Part shown: one piece after another, positions 1-11,144 of the stretch | Position numbering within the stretch: the first letter of the stretch is position 1 | How the letters are laid out: each line of letters starts with the position of its first letter | Source of the DNA: Bradysia coprophila | Lineage: Eukaryota; Arthropoda; Insecta; Diptera; Sciaridae | DNA length: 64,000 nt | NCBI RefSeq assembly: GCF_014529535.1 | Contig: NW_023504022.1 | Coordinates: 1,670,986-1,734,985, forward strand | Reading direction: 5' to 3' | The notes under the pieces: generated by a model | Database searches by the model: none | The model's input: the letters and a program-made list of their open reading frames with translations, nothing else | What the model was told of the DNA's origin: nothing | Program-made: the position numbers and the translations under genes

Positions 1-620
1 GTGAGTTAGACCCCTTGGTGTGAAACAGGCACAGGGCGGCAAGCAGTTTTTGCTTGTAGGTCGGCCACATTTGAACATATTTCGTCTGTTTTAGCTTTAT
101 TGGATAGGTATTGACCGTACCAATCAGGGAAAAAAAGTTTATGAAATTATGTTCTCCGGAGCGTGAGCTAGGTCTCTTGGGGTGAGCTCTTATCTGGCTA
201 CTCGGCCGTACAGTGAACGTGGAGTATTTTGTCAATATCTCGAGTAAATTTTGACCGAATTTCATGATTTTTTTTTGTTTGAAAGGTATTAACGAATGTA
301 AAGCGTCGGTACTATTTTCGGTTTCCTAACAAAATGGCTGCCGGCGGCCATATTGGATTTTATTAAAAGTGAAATATCTTGTGAAAAATGGTACTTAGAG
401 AGTTTCTGTTAACAGAGAAGTAATTGGTTACGTTTGTGGGGTGTTTCAGGCATTACATATATGGACATCTATATATATCTATATTCACCTATATTGAGCT
501 ATATACAGGCATATAGAGCTATATAATAGCATATTCCTCTGTGAAATGTTTATTTATAGGTAAATATAGCGGTAAATAGCTGTTTAAATGGGAATTTATG
601 AAAGTTGACTTCGTACGGGG
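1..620. repeat. Partial copy of the AGCCCCGTACG-ended repeat family
   Basis: The stretch shares phrases with the repeats at 2671-3562 and 29401-30702: a 'tattgaccgtaccaatcagggaaaaaaa' type segment, an 'actcggcc' segment and a closing CGTACGGGGCT near 611-621. The left end lies outside the window. No coding sequence is visible. It could also be a diverged relative rather than the same family. Confidence 0.4.
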
Positions 621-953
621 CTGTCTATATTGCCTCCGGCAATTTAATTGTATATGATAACAAGGCAAAGAGTGGATAATGTAAGTGATTTAAAAGGAAG
701 AATAGTTTTTCAGCAGTGAAGAAAATGAAGTAAGAGAAATGAAGAGTTTCACATTAAAGGCTTTTGATACGAATAGGTGTTTCGTACGGGTCGGCGTTAG
801 CTATGTTTTTTAATGAGTTTTGGGACAGATTCGAGGTTTTAAGATGGTCAAATGGAAATAAGTGGACTTGTTGTCGACTAATTTTATAGAATTTTATTAT
901 AAACTCCTATGCATTGGTCACATTAAAAATTGCGTCTTACATTTACTTTTCAG

Positions 954-1091
954 GCCTTTTCCGATGAAGCCAATGAGCTATTGCCAATATTTAACAAAAC
1001 TAGTAGCCGTTTCTATAAAGCTACTGTTCCCACAGGAGATTGGTCGAATCAGGTAACAAAGCAAAAAAAGAAAAAACCCGTAATTGCCTAG
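954..1091 (+). CDS. Probable last coding exon of an unidentified gene (5' part outside window)
   Basis: A polypyrimidine tract and AG at 952-953 precede an open frame of 45 codons ending in TAG at 1089-1091. The peptide starts AFSDEANELLPIFNKTSSR and closes with WSNQ, VTKQ, a lysine run and PVIA. Its composition looks like real protein, unlike the AT-rich frames around it. The lysine-rich tail would suit a cytosolic tail or a nuclear signal. A second reading is possible, because CAG|GTAACA at 1050-1058 is a plausible donor, which would make this an internal exon of 33 codons. I do not recognise the protein. The upstream exons must lie left of the window or in the repeat-rich first 900 bases, where I could not find them. 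Confidence 0.4.
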   Translation, partial: AFSDEANELLPIFNKTSSRFYKATVPTGDWSNQVTKQKKKKPVIA

Positions 1092-1600
1092 ACGTAGTGC
1101 TGGTAGTTGTTTGTTAATATTTTTTTTTTCTGTTTTTATTTTCCTTTCGAATTTTTTATCATTTTGATCGTAGGACGAAAATGTTAAATTTTACATTTTA
1201 ATAGTTTTAGTGTGATTGCTTTATGTTGTTTAGCAAAGATTTTATTTTATTTAAATAACATTTTGTGAAAAGTTATAATTTTGTTGTTTTAATTTCTTTT
1301 AACCGACTGCACGCTGTTTTTTTTTTGGTGTTTTGTCTTGGAATTGTCTGCATTCTGAACCGAAGATGGGTAGAGTGATCGACCGAATGCGCTGTTCGTT
1401 TTAGTGACTCGATACAACGTTGATTGTAATGACTAGTGGACGTGTTTAGTAGGTTGGACCCGAGTAAAGATTAACACTACAACCGGATCTGACAAACATA
1501 TTATTTTTGACAGAATATATTGAGTGTGGGTCGGTGTGGAATCATTTGAAAATGGACATAATGTGTTTGCTTCTAATGTCTAACATAGAGATAGAGCTCA

Positions 1601-1725
1601 GGGCGACGATTCTCTATATTCGTAACTCCAAATATTCGTAATTTGGCAGGTACATGTATAAAATCCCATGAGAACTGTCAAATGACGAATTCTTAAAATT
1701 ACGAATGATTCGAGAATCGGCGCCC
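1601..1725. repeat. 125-bp MITE-like element with 14-bp inverted ends
   Basis: The left end reads GGGCGACGATTCTC and the right end, on the other strand, GGGCGCCGATTCTC, one mismatch in 14. The interior is rich in ATTCGTAA motifs in both orientations. A diverged relative of the right half is at about 39120-39230 and ends in gagaatctacgccc. No clear target duplication is visible. Confidence 0.6.
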
Positions 1726-2670
1726 AGGCTCCCAATAATTTAATTCGGTAAACACTTGAACAGGGAAATATACTGTACACAGAGCATGTGAGTCCTCTCA
1801 TTAATTAACACGCCTGAAAGAGCTTGCTTTCCAAACCAACTTTGGTAAAGCAAGTCAACAATCAAAAATTGTACACTTGCCAATATGTATCCAAAGAGTG
1901 GCAAAAGTTGTAGAGGTTCACGTTTTGGTTAAAGTGGTTCAGTTATAGCGCTTGAGCTGTTTTACTTGATCTAATCAACGCATTCGAACATCTGAATAAA
2001 TGTTTCGTTGCGGGTGCCTATTTGTTACCCTTAGGGAAAAAAGGTAGAAATTTCATTTCGAGGGTTAACACATTAAGATGCTTTTGCCATCATTTTCCAA
2101 TTTATTGTCGGAAATTTTTCTAAGCAGCTAAGGGGCCATTTACAAATTACGCACGCGGTGGACGGTAAATTTTTGACCCCCCCCCGTTCCGCACGCGTTT
2201 TTCATATAAAAATGTCTGATTTCTGACCCCCCCTCCCCCTTAGGTGAGTGCGTAATTTGTGAATGGCCCCTAACGGTTCTTCATCGGCTCTTGGAAATAA
2301 GTAGCCGATTTGTCTCCATCGCAAATTCCATAAACCTGAGACTTTACATAAGAAGATTGAAATATCGAAGTAATAGGTGTGCATCTACGACGATATAATA
2401 CCGTGTTCTTAAAGATTAACCGATGCTAGGACAATCTTAATTTTATTTCATCTTTCAGTAAATGTCGTTCATTAAGTGCTACGACCCTCACATTTATTGC
2501 GATACCTTGTTTATGCGTTCAGATTGCATAAATATATGCCCTACTATTTCGAACCGACGTAAACATCGAACTGAAAAGTTGATCCAGCTCATCTTCAACA
2601 TTTTTGTGTCTCACCACATTTCAAGTTAAGGTTGAGGACGTTGTAACTACCATTGGTAGTTCATTCTACC

Positions 2671-3562
2671 AGTCTTGATTTTTAGCCCCGTACGAAGTAC
2701 TGGGGGCTTATAAGATTAATATGCCGTTTGTAACACGTCGAATTGGAAGCAGACAGTAAGGGCAAAGCATTTGGTTATGTTAATAGATGACGAATCCGCA
2801 ATAAAAAAAATGTCCGTCCGTCCGTTCGTCCGTCTGTGACCCCTCTAGCTTGAGCAAATCACAACCTTTTTTCAAAATTCTTTTTTTCCCCGATTGGTAT
2901 CGACAAAAGTAAGGTCAAGTTCGAAAATGGGCATGGTAGGGTCGGCCCTTCCAGAGCTAGGGCCCTATAGGTGTTTTTCAGTCTTTCGACGATATCTACC
3001 GAAATACGCACGCAATAGCTGCTTGTGATATATCAAATGAAAGGTATTGACGAGTAGAACAAAGTTGCTGAACATTGTTTTTGGGTAAGATGCAACACGG
3101 GCTTGTTGGGAGGGCTCAAAGGTCGTTACTCGGCCCTAAGTGTTTTTTGCACATAAATCGAGTAAATCTCATCCGATTTTGCCAGATTTAGTTTTTTATG
3201 GAAGGTAATTGAATACCGAAAATAACGTGGCGAAAAAAGTTTCAAATTTGAGAGATAATTGAATACCCAATAGAAAGTTGGCAAAAAATTTTGGGTTTCT
3301 AAAATAATATTGTAAATTGTTGGTATTATTTGAGAGGTACTTCGTACGGGCTTTCGTAATTGCGCTATGCGCAATTTTACAAATGAACACTTTCAGTAAA
3401 TTTGACCATGCCCAACTTGACTTGCATTTTGGTAACAGACGCATTAGAGGGTTGTAGACGTATTAGGGTTCCGGGCGTATTACGGCTACGGACAAAATAG
3501 GATTACGGGTCGTACGGGGCTAAGTCGCAGCAAACGCTCCGACTGTTCTGATGCCTTGTTTC
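2671..3562 (+). repeat. About 890-bp non-autonomous repeat, short-form copy
   Basis: It begins gatttttagccccgtacg and ends near gactgttctgatgcc. The same boundaries occur, inverted, in the copy at 29401-30702. It holds a short TCCG microsatellite (2813-2835) and one copy of the 'cgatttatgtgcaaaaaacacttagggccg' type module around 3140-3180. A second AGCCCCGTACG-type motif, inverted, lies at about 3510-3522. There is no coding capacity. The superfamily is not identified. Confidence 0.65.
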
Positions 3563-3889
3563 AAATTGAAACTCGTATAGTTTATGTCATTTTGTATCTT
3601 CACTAACCGCATAAAACAGCAATCAAATAATTCTGATTTTTCTAACAGCCTATTAGTCGGCAAAAAAAAAACCAATCAAATGTTTAACGTGGAATTTTCC
3701 CCACGAGAACCGTGTGTGCTAATTCGTTAAGTTTGGCTGTGCACGCACATATCGTTATATTTTTTAGTTACTAATAGTTGAACAAGTGTTGTAGACACCG
3801 ATAAAAGCTTCATCTTTTCGCTGTAGAGCTTTTGTTGGATTTTTGATTTCATTTCGTTAATTTAAAAACAAAACTTACAGAGTTCCACC

Positions 3890-3982
3890 ATGAATGTTAG
3901 ACAGTTGAATGCATCGCTTCCGAAACGTTCTCCATCTAATGACGAAAACGAACAGGCATCGGCAAGTACCACTACATCATAA
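3890..3982 (+). other. Short open frame with good start context; possible first exon or gene remnant
   Basis: An ATG in TTCCACCATGA context opens a 30-codon frame that starts MNVRQLNASLPKRSPSNDE and stops at TAA. The same frame continues past the stop with a protein-like run to a TAG about 50 bases on. AG at 3879-3880 could be an acceptor just upstream. It may be a decayed gene, a short first exon, or chance. No family is recognised. Confidence 0.2.
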
Positions 3983-4775
3983 ACGGAACATCATTTTCGT
4001 AAAACTGTTCATTTAAAGGTGCAATATGATCCGGAATCGTTAATTTAGAAAAAATATTGAATACCATGCATTTGTGACGATGGTAATGTATGATACAGCA
4101 CGGATGAATGTATACAGGAGTGGAAAACAAATTATAGTAAAACATGAGTAAAATTAACTAACAATTCCTTGTTATTTAGTAGATAGAGAGAGATAGAGGC
4201 AGGTAGAGAGAGCTATATACATTTTGCATATCAAATTTTGTATTTTAGTTAGATTCAAATTTAAAATTTTAGTTACCCACACGCACCAACTAAAGTTAAT
4301 TGTTGCAGGAGATGGATTAATTGCTGTTAATCATATTGTTTAATAATTAAGAAAAATGATCACAGCTAAAATAAAATTTCTAAAATTGAGTGAGACGTTT
4401 AATTTATCAATTGGCACAAAAAAATCTGATGATTGGCATATTGACATAATATGGTGGGATGGTACATTGGTACATACATTTCAAACTAGTAGTAATTCGT
4501 ATGTTTAGCCAAGATTGGGATATTAAACGGGTTGCGACACTCCAGCTCGGTAATGCGTTGTCATGTAAAACTAGTGAATAGATTTTCGTTTATTTCTGTT
4601 GTATTTCGTGGATATTTTTACCAGAGAGATGTTATCAGAGATGGTCGTCTGTTATCACGTCTCTGGAATTTTTATCACCTGAAAATATAGTTAGATCCAG
4701 CTGATTTTTCCTATAGTCGTCATAAATCAATCAGAGCAGAAGATCAGGTGACTGAAAATACCTATTAAATTGCTC

Positions 4776-4909
4776 ATTCCACAGATACATTTCACATTCT
4801 CAGAATTGATGTAAATTCAACAGAATTTCAAAAGACATTTTTTGTTCTTTTGTTTCTGTTGAATTTTACAAATTTCTTAGAACGTAACGTAGGTATCTGT
4901 GGAATGAAC
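4776..4909. repeat. Hairpin element with CATTCCACAGATAC ends
   Basis: The ends cattccacagatac and gtatctgtggaatg are inverted copies. A second inverted pair, aaattcaacagaa and ttctgttgaattt, lies inside. It is a short foldback of about 134 bp with no coding content. Confidence 0.6.
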
Positions 4910-5040
4910 AAAATACTCTAAAGAATATTGAAACCGGTACGAAGTACAAGGACCACTCAGTTCACTGTTATACGTTTGTAACTCAGCGAAATGGGCGACA
5001 AGTGAGGTAAACTTCAATTGCCATTTTGTTTGATGAGCAC

Positions 5041-5215
5041 ATACGGTGGAAGAATTATAAGAAGTTACATTTTCAACAATTACAATCCAATCGACGTTAT
5101 TCATTCCACATGCGATTTACACTTTATAACACATTTTCATACGTCAATGTCGTAACGTTGGTAATGCATGCGGAGTGGAATGAATAGCGTCGATTGTTAC
5201 TTCTTATAATTCCGA
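5041..5215. repeat. Foldback element of about 175 bp
   Basis: The left arm (gtggaagaattataagaag through tcgacgttattcattcca) is matched in reverse by the right arm (tggaatgaatagcgtcga through cttcttataattccgag). Arms are about 60 bp with a loop of about 50 bp. It lies next to the 4776 hairpin and may belong to the same cluster of insertions. Confidence 0.6.
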
Positions 5216-7688
5216 GACTGTAAACAAACATCTTAGTTTTATTGAATTATAGCTAAAGATGTTATGAAAGCATAGGCATCCCAAGCACCCGTTTACAAAA
5301 ATGTTCATAGCTGAACCTCATCAAATTTATCTAAATTTAAAGTTGCAAGTAAATAAATTGTAAATTCGTACTAATTTACCGTATTTGCAAAAATATATAT
5401 GTTACGTATTTTGGTGGTTGCTAAATAAAACTCAAATACACACACCATGAGGATTAATTAAACAAACAATAAAACTCGAGACAGATAACACCAAATACAG
5501 TGAGTTGTTAAAAGAAATGTTTACATGAAAATTGGATGGTAAAAAATTAACGAAACCATGGTTATTGATCGAAAAATGGTTTTCTAGTCGAGACCCTTTT
5601 CAGAACCGAAATGGAATATATTTACGAACTAATGTGACGGTTTAGAAAATGAAGATCTTACTGGGAAGTCTCTTCTTAGTATAACACACAGATAACAGAA
5701 TACTTAGTATATGAAGTACATAAAATGGTAAACCTTACACATCGTACTCTTAATGTGGTTAAAATGATTCATTCATACGCCCACGGCGTTCGTTTGTCAG
5801 CTTCAGCTTCGCCTCGGGTTGCGCATTTTTTTTTTGCAGAGTTTGATTAATGCACAAGGTATAAAAATAGTGTGTGGCCCAAAGAAGTCATATAGACTAC
5901 CTTTGACCTCCCCTAATGTCAAAAATCTCGCGAGGTGTTGATCTCGCGTCTTTTGTTCGGTACCCATCTTCAGACAACCTAAAGTTGAATTTTCGTTTCA
6001 AAGGTCAACCCTTCTGGATGTAATCTTTGGTTCACTGTTTGTCAATAAGAAGTGAAACCTTTTGTATATTGCGCTTGCGATATTTTGATCATGATGTATC
6101 AATAAGGAACTATAAACTAATCTTCAGACAGCCCATATAACTTCTTGTCAACACAAGCTCTGTCGAATGGCAAAATTATCGATACCCTTCGGAAGACGAA
6201 TATCTGTATTAAAAAGTCGAATGATCTTGTTTACAAAATCAGAAAATTTTTAAATTTCTATTTTCAGAAATCAAAAAGAGTTCCATTTTATAATTGGTTG
6301 AGCAAAGCAAAAGAACAAATATTATTTAGTGAAGCGTATGGTATAATCGTCGATAATTGCCTGTCATGTCGAACATTAGCAAAAATATTGAAAAATAAAA
6401 TTTAAACATTTAAAAGGTGCAAATTGACATGCGAGTGTGATAAATATGTACCAACAACATTTTTATGTATCTCGCTTGATGGTACAAAATATATCATCAA
6501 AATATTAATAACCAGATTTATAATAATAACAAACAGTACGACGCGTGGATGATGGAATAGTTTTCGTTATCGATGAATTGTCGTTGCCATAGTCAGTGCT
6601 TTTTAAACTATTGATTCTATCACCAAGCAACAATACCACAGCACATGTAGCTATACCCTATGACAGCTTTCGAATATAAGGCTTTTTCCACCAAATATGC
6701 CAACATTCCAATAAAATCTCGTTTAAAAAATGGAATTGGTGAAGGGTGTTTTTTAAGTCAATGGGGGTTTTTCGGGTGTTTTTATTATATTTTTTACAAT
6801 AATTATTACAGCGGTACTCTCTCTAAATGAGCGCCTTTTCTAAATTTCTTATTTCTCTTTCTTCTCTCATTTCTCTATATATTCGTTATGGAGAAATGAG
6901 AGTAGTTGGAGAATTAAGTGATTTAGAAGAAGACGGTCATTTAAAGAATTTATCGCTGTAACGGTAGATTATAAAGTGACTTTCAAATAAACATGTTCCA
7001 TAAAATCAATCATTTGATTGGAGTTCAACCATAGAGAATCAAATGAAAAGTTAAAATAATTTATGGAAGGCTTTTCAACATTTTGTTATTACTTTTACGA
7101 CGGTTTCTGAAAGCATTGACCATAGTTGTAGACATGAGTTTATACTGATCGCTGGAAAAAAAGGAATTCATCACAAGAAAAAGAGGAATTGATCGACAGG
7201 AAAATGGAAGTTGATCGCAGTATGAGGAAAATCATTCTTTCCGAACAATTTTATAAAAGGAAGTTCCTGCTCTGTTCTCATGATTGCACTACAATGCTGG
7301 TCAAGTTTTCAACTTTAATCATTTTGTACAAAGAAAATTGGCTTCGCCTCGGATCAAAAAACTTCATCGGTTGATCGGTTGTATATTTTCTCTAAAATCA
7401 TTGGATGAAAAGCTAAGAAACACACTTCATATAAATTGTTGGTATTGACTGCGACAAAGTCAAAGTGAGACCAAATTGTGATGGGTGCGCTGGCACCCAT
7501 TGCCACCTAGAAGTCGGCGCGCCTGGGGATATTTCAACACTCAAAGCAGTGCTGATATGGAATTTGTATGAAAATGCAAAGCAATATGATCGATCAAATT
7601 TGAAGAGTGATTGTTTACAATGAAAATTAGGATTTTTTGTGCTTTTGTCTACTTCAATTCTCGGTTGGCACAAAGCATGATGTGTTAC

Positions 7689-7755
7689 ACGTATTGTAAT
7701 GAGATTTTTTCAGCACAGTGCTGAACAAATCGACATTACAATACTTGTAACACAA
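7689..7755. repeat. Short inverted repeat
   Basis: tgttacacgtattgtaatg at the left is mirrored by cattacaatacttgtaaca at the right, with agcacagtgct, itself palindromic, near the centre. It is non-coding. Confidence 0.5.
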
Positions 7756-7819
7756 CATACTATTTCATACCTAGGACCCGAAAAGTGCTTTTTCTCCGTC
7801 CAATATGAAAAATACTATT

Positions 7820-7901
7820 CGTACCACGGACTAAAAGTCTTTTTTTAGCGTATTCGATTAAACTTCTCACACGCTAAAAAAGACTTTTAGTCCTAGGTAC
7901 G
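7820..7901. repeat. Hairpin with 31-bp arms
   Basis: The left arm (cgtaccacggactaaaag followed by tctttttttagcgt) and the right arm (acgctaaaaaagactttta followed by gtcctaggtacg) are near-perfect inverted copies, with about 19 bases between them. Transcribed, it would fold into a stable hairpin. It is probably a very short MITE. Confidence 0.6.
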
Positions 7902-10900
7902 AAATGTACTATTCCATGCTTTTGAAACTTAAACCAAATTCCTTGTTTTCCCTATAGGTGTGTAATAAGCCACTTTCGGCCCTAGAGAAAACAAAATCAT
8001 GTAAAAAATATTTCGATGGATTACTCATTCTTTGGTGATATTCACAATATTGGTGAAAAACGACAACAGTGATACGGGATATCACAAGAATTGAAGAACC
8101 AAATTGCGAACGTGATATCAATGGGTCACGATCAATGACCATATCCCATTCATAAATTAAATTAAATATTTAAGGCTGACCACGCTGACCCTGAAAGTCT
8201 AAATGACTAGAAAATCTTCGAAAACATTAGTCATGGGCAAAGAAGTTTGCAAAGAAGAGGAAGAGGTATATCGTTTCGCTATCGTTTTCTTGATGCATCT
8301 GAAAAAATTAACTACAACAGGTAAGATAACCAATACTTCGCATTGACAGTAAGCATCAAGTGTTGAACAGCTCATATATCGTTTTCTTTCAAAGCGATCA
8401 CAATCTTACGTACGTGAAACTTTCATACAAGTTATCTTCAATGTGTAATACTGCATGCAGTCATTTGTCTGGACAATATTTACGAATAATTCACATGTTA
8501 GACTCCATGTGCACCAATTTTAAACGGACCAATCCGAAAGTCTGTAAACAAGACGTACCTCTCCGGTTCGTGCTAATCAGATACTTACCGAAAATTTAAA
8601 AAAAAATGTAAATTGCTCACGTGGCACTCTAAAATTAGCAATGAAGTGTTAGAAAAATAAATTTTTTGGTAAGATTTAAACCACCGGCATTTGGCTGACG
8701 TAAATAGATGACCTTTTTTCATCACGTGGTAAGAGCTTCCATTTGAAAGTGTTAAAATAATGCAGAAAGCATAGGATAAAAACCAAGCCAATCAAACAAT
8801 GAGAATTGCCTACGTGAGAGAACAATCAGAGAGTGTATCTTGCATTGCAGTAGAAAAAATTACTGCTATGACTGCTAGAGGCACTGCCTTACAAATATTT
8901 TTCTGTATGGAGTTTTATCACAGATATAAAAAATTAAATTTAACTTTTTTTATAACTATACCAAAGGTCTGCGTAGCCTTTAGTAGGTTCATTCTACGGC
9001 GATTAGTAACATCTTTCAGAATTCGTGAGCTGTAATTATTGTTGATAATAATAAATGAAATTCTAAACGTGGCCCATCTTATCGCTTACGACTATTTTTA
9101 GAAAATTGGTTCTGTTTCCAACGTTCAATTGGCTATGGAAAATATAAATTTTTATCGACATGAATTGCTCGATCATTTGATTCCAACAATTTCAAAAACA
9201 AGCGATAAAAAAAATTATAAAAATATTTGCTTTAATAACACTGTCGATTACGCATTCAATTAGAGAGTGACTACACACTTTCATGTGAATCCAGATGGCC
9301 GTCTTCCGTTATACCAGCACGTAATACCGCATAGTTTAGTATAAACAGAAAATTTAAGTTAAAAATATTTGATTTGTAAGGGACCCGCAATAATATCTTG
9401 TCACAGAACACTCTTTATTTTAGGGTAAAAACCTTAACAATTAGTTTTACTGATTCTAATAGCTCTTGGAACGCCCTAACTTCATCAGCCACAATGAATC
9501 AGTTGTTCCAGATTTCTTTGTTGGCATTTTGCAGTATTTTCTTAAGTCTTATCGAGCCCTGTAGTAGTATCAAAGACGAATGATTGATTGTTATACGATC
9601 AAATTAAGATAGATTCTAACGGTCGTTTTAGACCTCTGCAGTTTACACGGTCTGACAAAGTATAGTGTGGTACGAAAGTCGTTAACTCTCGCGAAGTAAC
9701 AACTTGCTACGTACACTCACCATTGCACACATAAAGTGCAACACCGCAATATCGAGAGGTCGTCATTTACGAACACCCGCAAACAATCAAAACCCATAAT
9801 GAAACGTTCATCAGAAATTGTTCGTATAAACAAATTGTCATTCTCGTTATCAGCAAACTGAGAACTTTTATTTATTAGCATATAGAGTGAGTGGTTCACG
9901 TAAAATAACCGAAAAAACCGATTAACGAACATCGAAAAATTATTCGCGATCGGATAACATGAAAAACCGAAACGACGAACCGTGTATATAGTTCTAAGCA
10001 CATGATGTTCAGGCTGATATAATGCACAAGGAGAGGGGACAAAACTTTTTTCCAACAGAATTGACCATTAAACAACACCGAACAGAATTTTCCTAACATT
10101 ATCATTGAACTGAATAATATACAGCCAAACTGTTCAGCTTTGTAATTACTTATAAGAAAGCCGAGCACTCACTTCAATCAGTTATTTACAATCAAACTGT
10201 TGCTCATATCATCCTCAGTTTTGTGCTTTTAGTTTTGTGTCTTTTTGGTTTTGAATTTGTATTTTGCACGATGACCGACGGTGGCATGTGTTAATATTAG
10301 TACAGTAAAGGCGAGATACTATTTCGTTTTTTAGAAATTTACACCAAAGTGGAAATTAGAATTGAATATTATTAAATGAACAAGTGGAAATCGAACGCTC
10401 ATTTTCATACGTATACGCTACTGAAAAGTAAGAAAGAAACGCACACGACCATCATATCAAGTTAAATAGAAAGACATTTTTACTGTTATTGTTGCTGCTC
10501 GTTATCAGGAAAGGCAATAATACGAATTATGCTGATAAGTACTTGATAAGGAACCGTTGTAACGAGACAGAAATTAATGACCGTGTTTGAATTATACTCA
10601 AATTAAATAAAATTCAGCTGTGCGGTATGCCGGTCGATTCGGAAAATAATTACTACTAAAAGTAAAGATTTTCTCAAAGTTTTTCTTGTTTTATCGTTTT
10701 AAGTCGAAGCCAATTTTTCGTATAAATCGTTCTCACAAAACTCGTTTTCTTTTTCTCATCATAATAAACATTCAAGTGCAAAACATTGAATCTGTGTATC
10801 GCTTTTTTGGCTATTTTCGGAATCACAACATAAGTTCAACTAAAGCACATTCAACCAAAGAGGAAAACATGATAAAGAAAATCGACACAACGAGAAAAAA

Positions 10901-11144
10901 TTACTTCATGATCGAACTGAAAGTGAATTTCAGTTGAAACAAATGTACAAAGACGAGGATTATAAACTGTGTGTGGTGTGTTAATTGAACGTTTCTGTGA
11001 TATTATTTTGTTCAACATTGACAAATCATCGAAGTACTTAATTTTTCGAAAACATTAAATATCAGTTATTGGTGCATAACCGAATACATTAACTGCTGTG
11101 CGCTGTGACTAGATTTTTTTAAATATAAATTTTCTACAAAAAAA

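Larger units (their letters stand above)
1092..11144. other. Ten-kilobase intergenic stretch made of repeats and AT-rich DNA
   Basis: No convincing gene lies here. Open frames of 60-112 codons occur on both strands (for example 6145-6405 and 9717-10055), but they are AT-biased, show no family motifs and have no matching splice partners. Structured repeats inside it are listed separately. The last kilobase, about 10200-11144, should hold the promoter and 5' untranslated region of the sugar transporter, but no individual promoter element can be assigned. Confidence 0.5.

Noticed and set aside
9717..10168. Overlapping minus-strand frames of 90-112 codons
   Set aside because: AT-biased composition, no recognisable motif, no splice partner, and two overlapping frames with equal claim.
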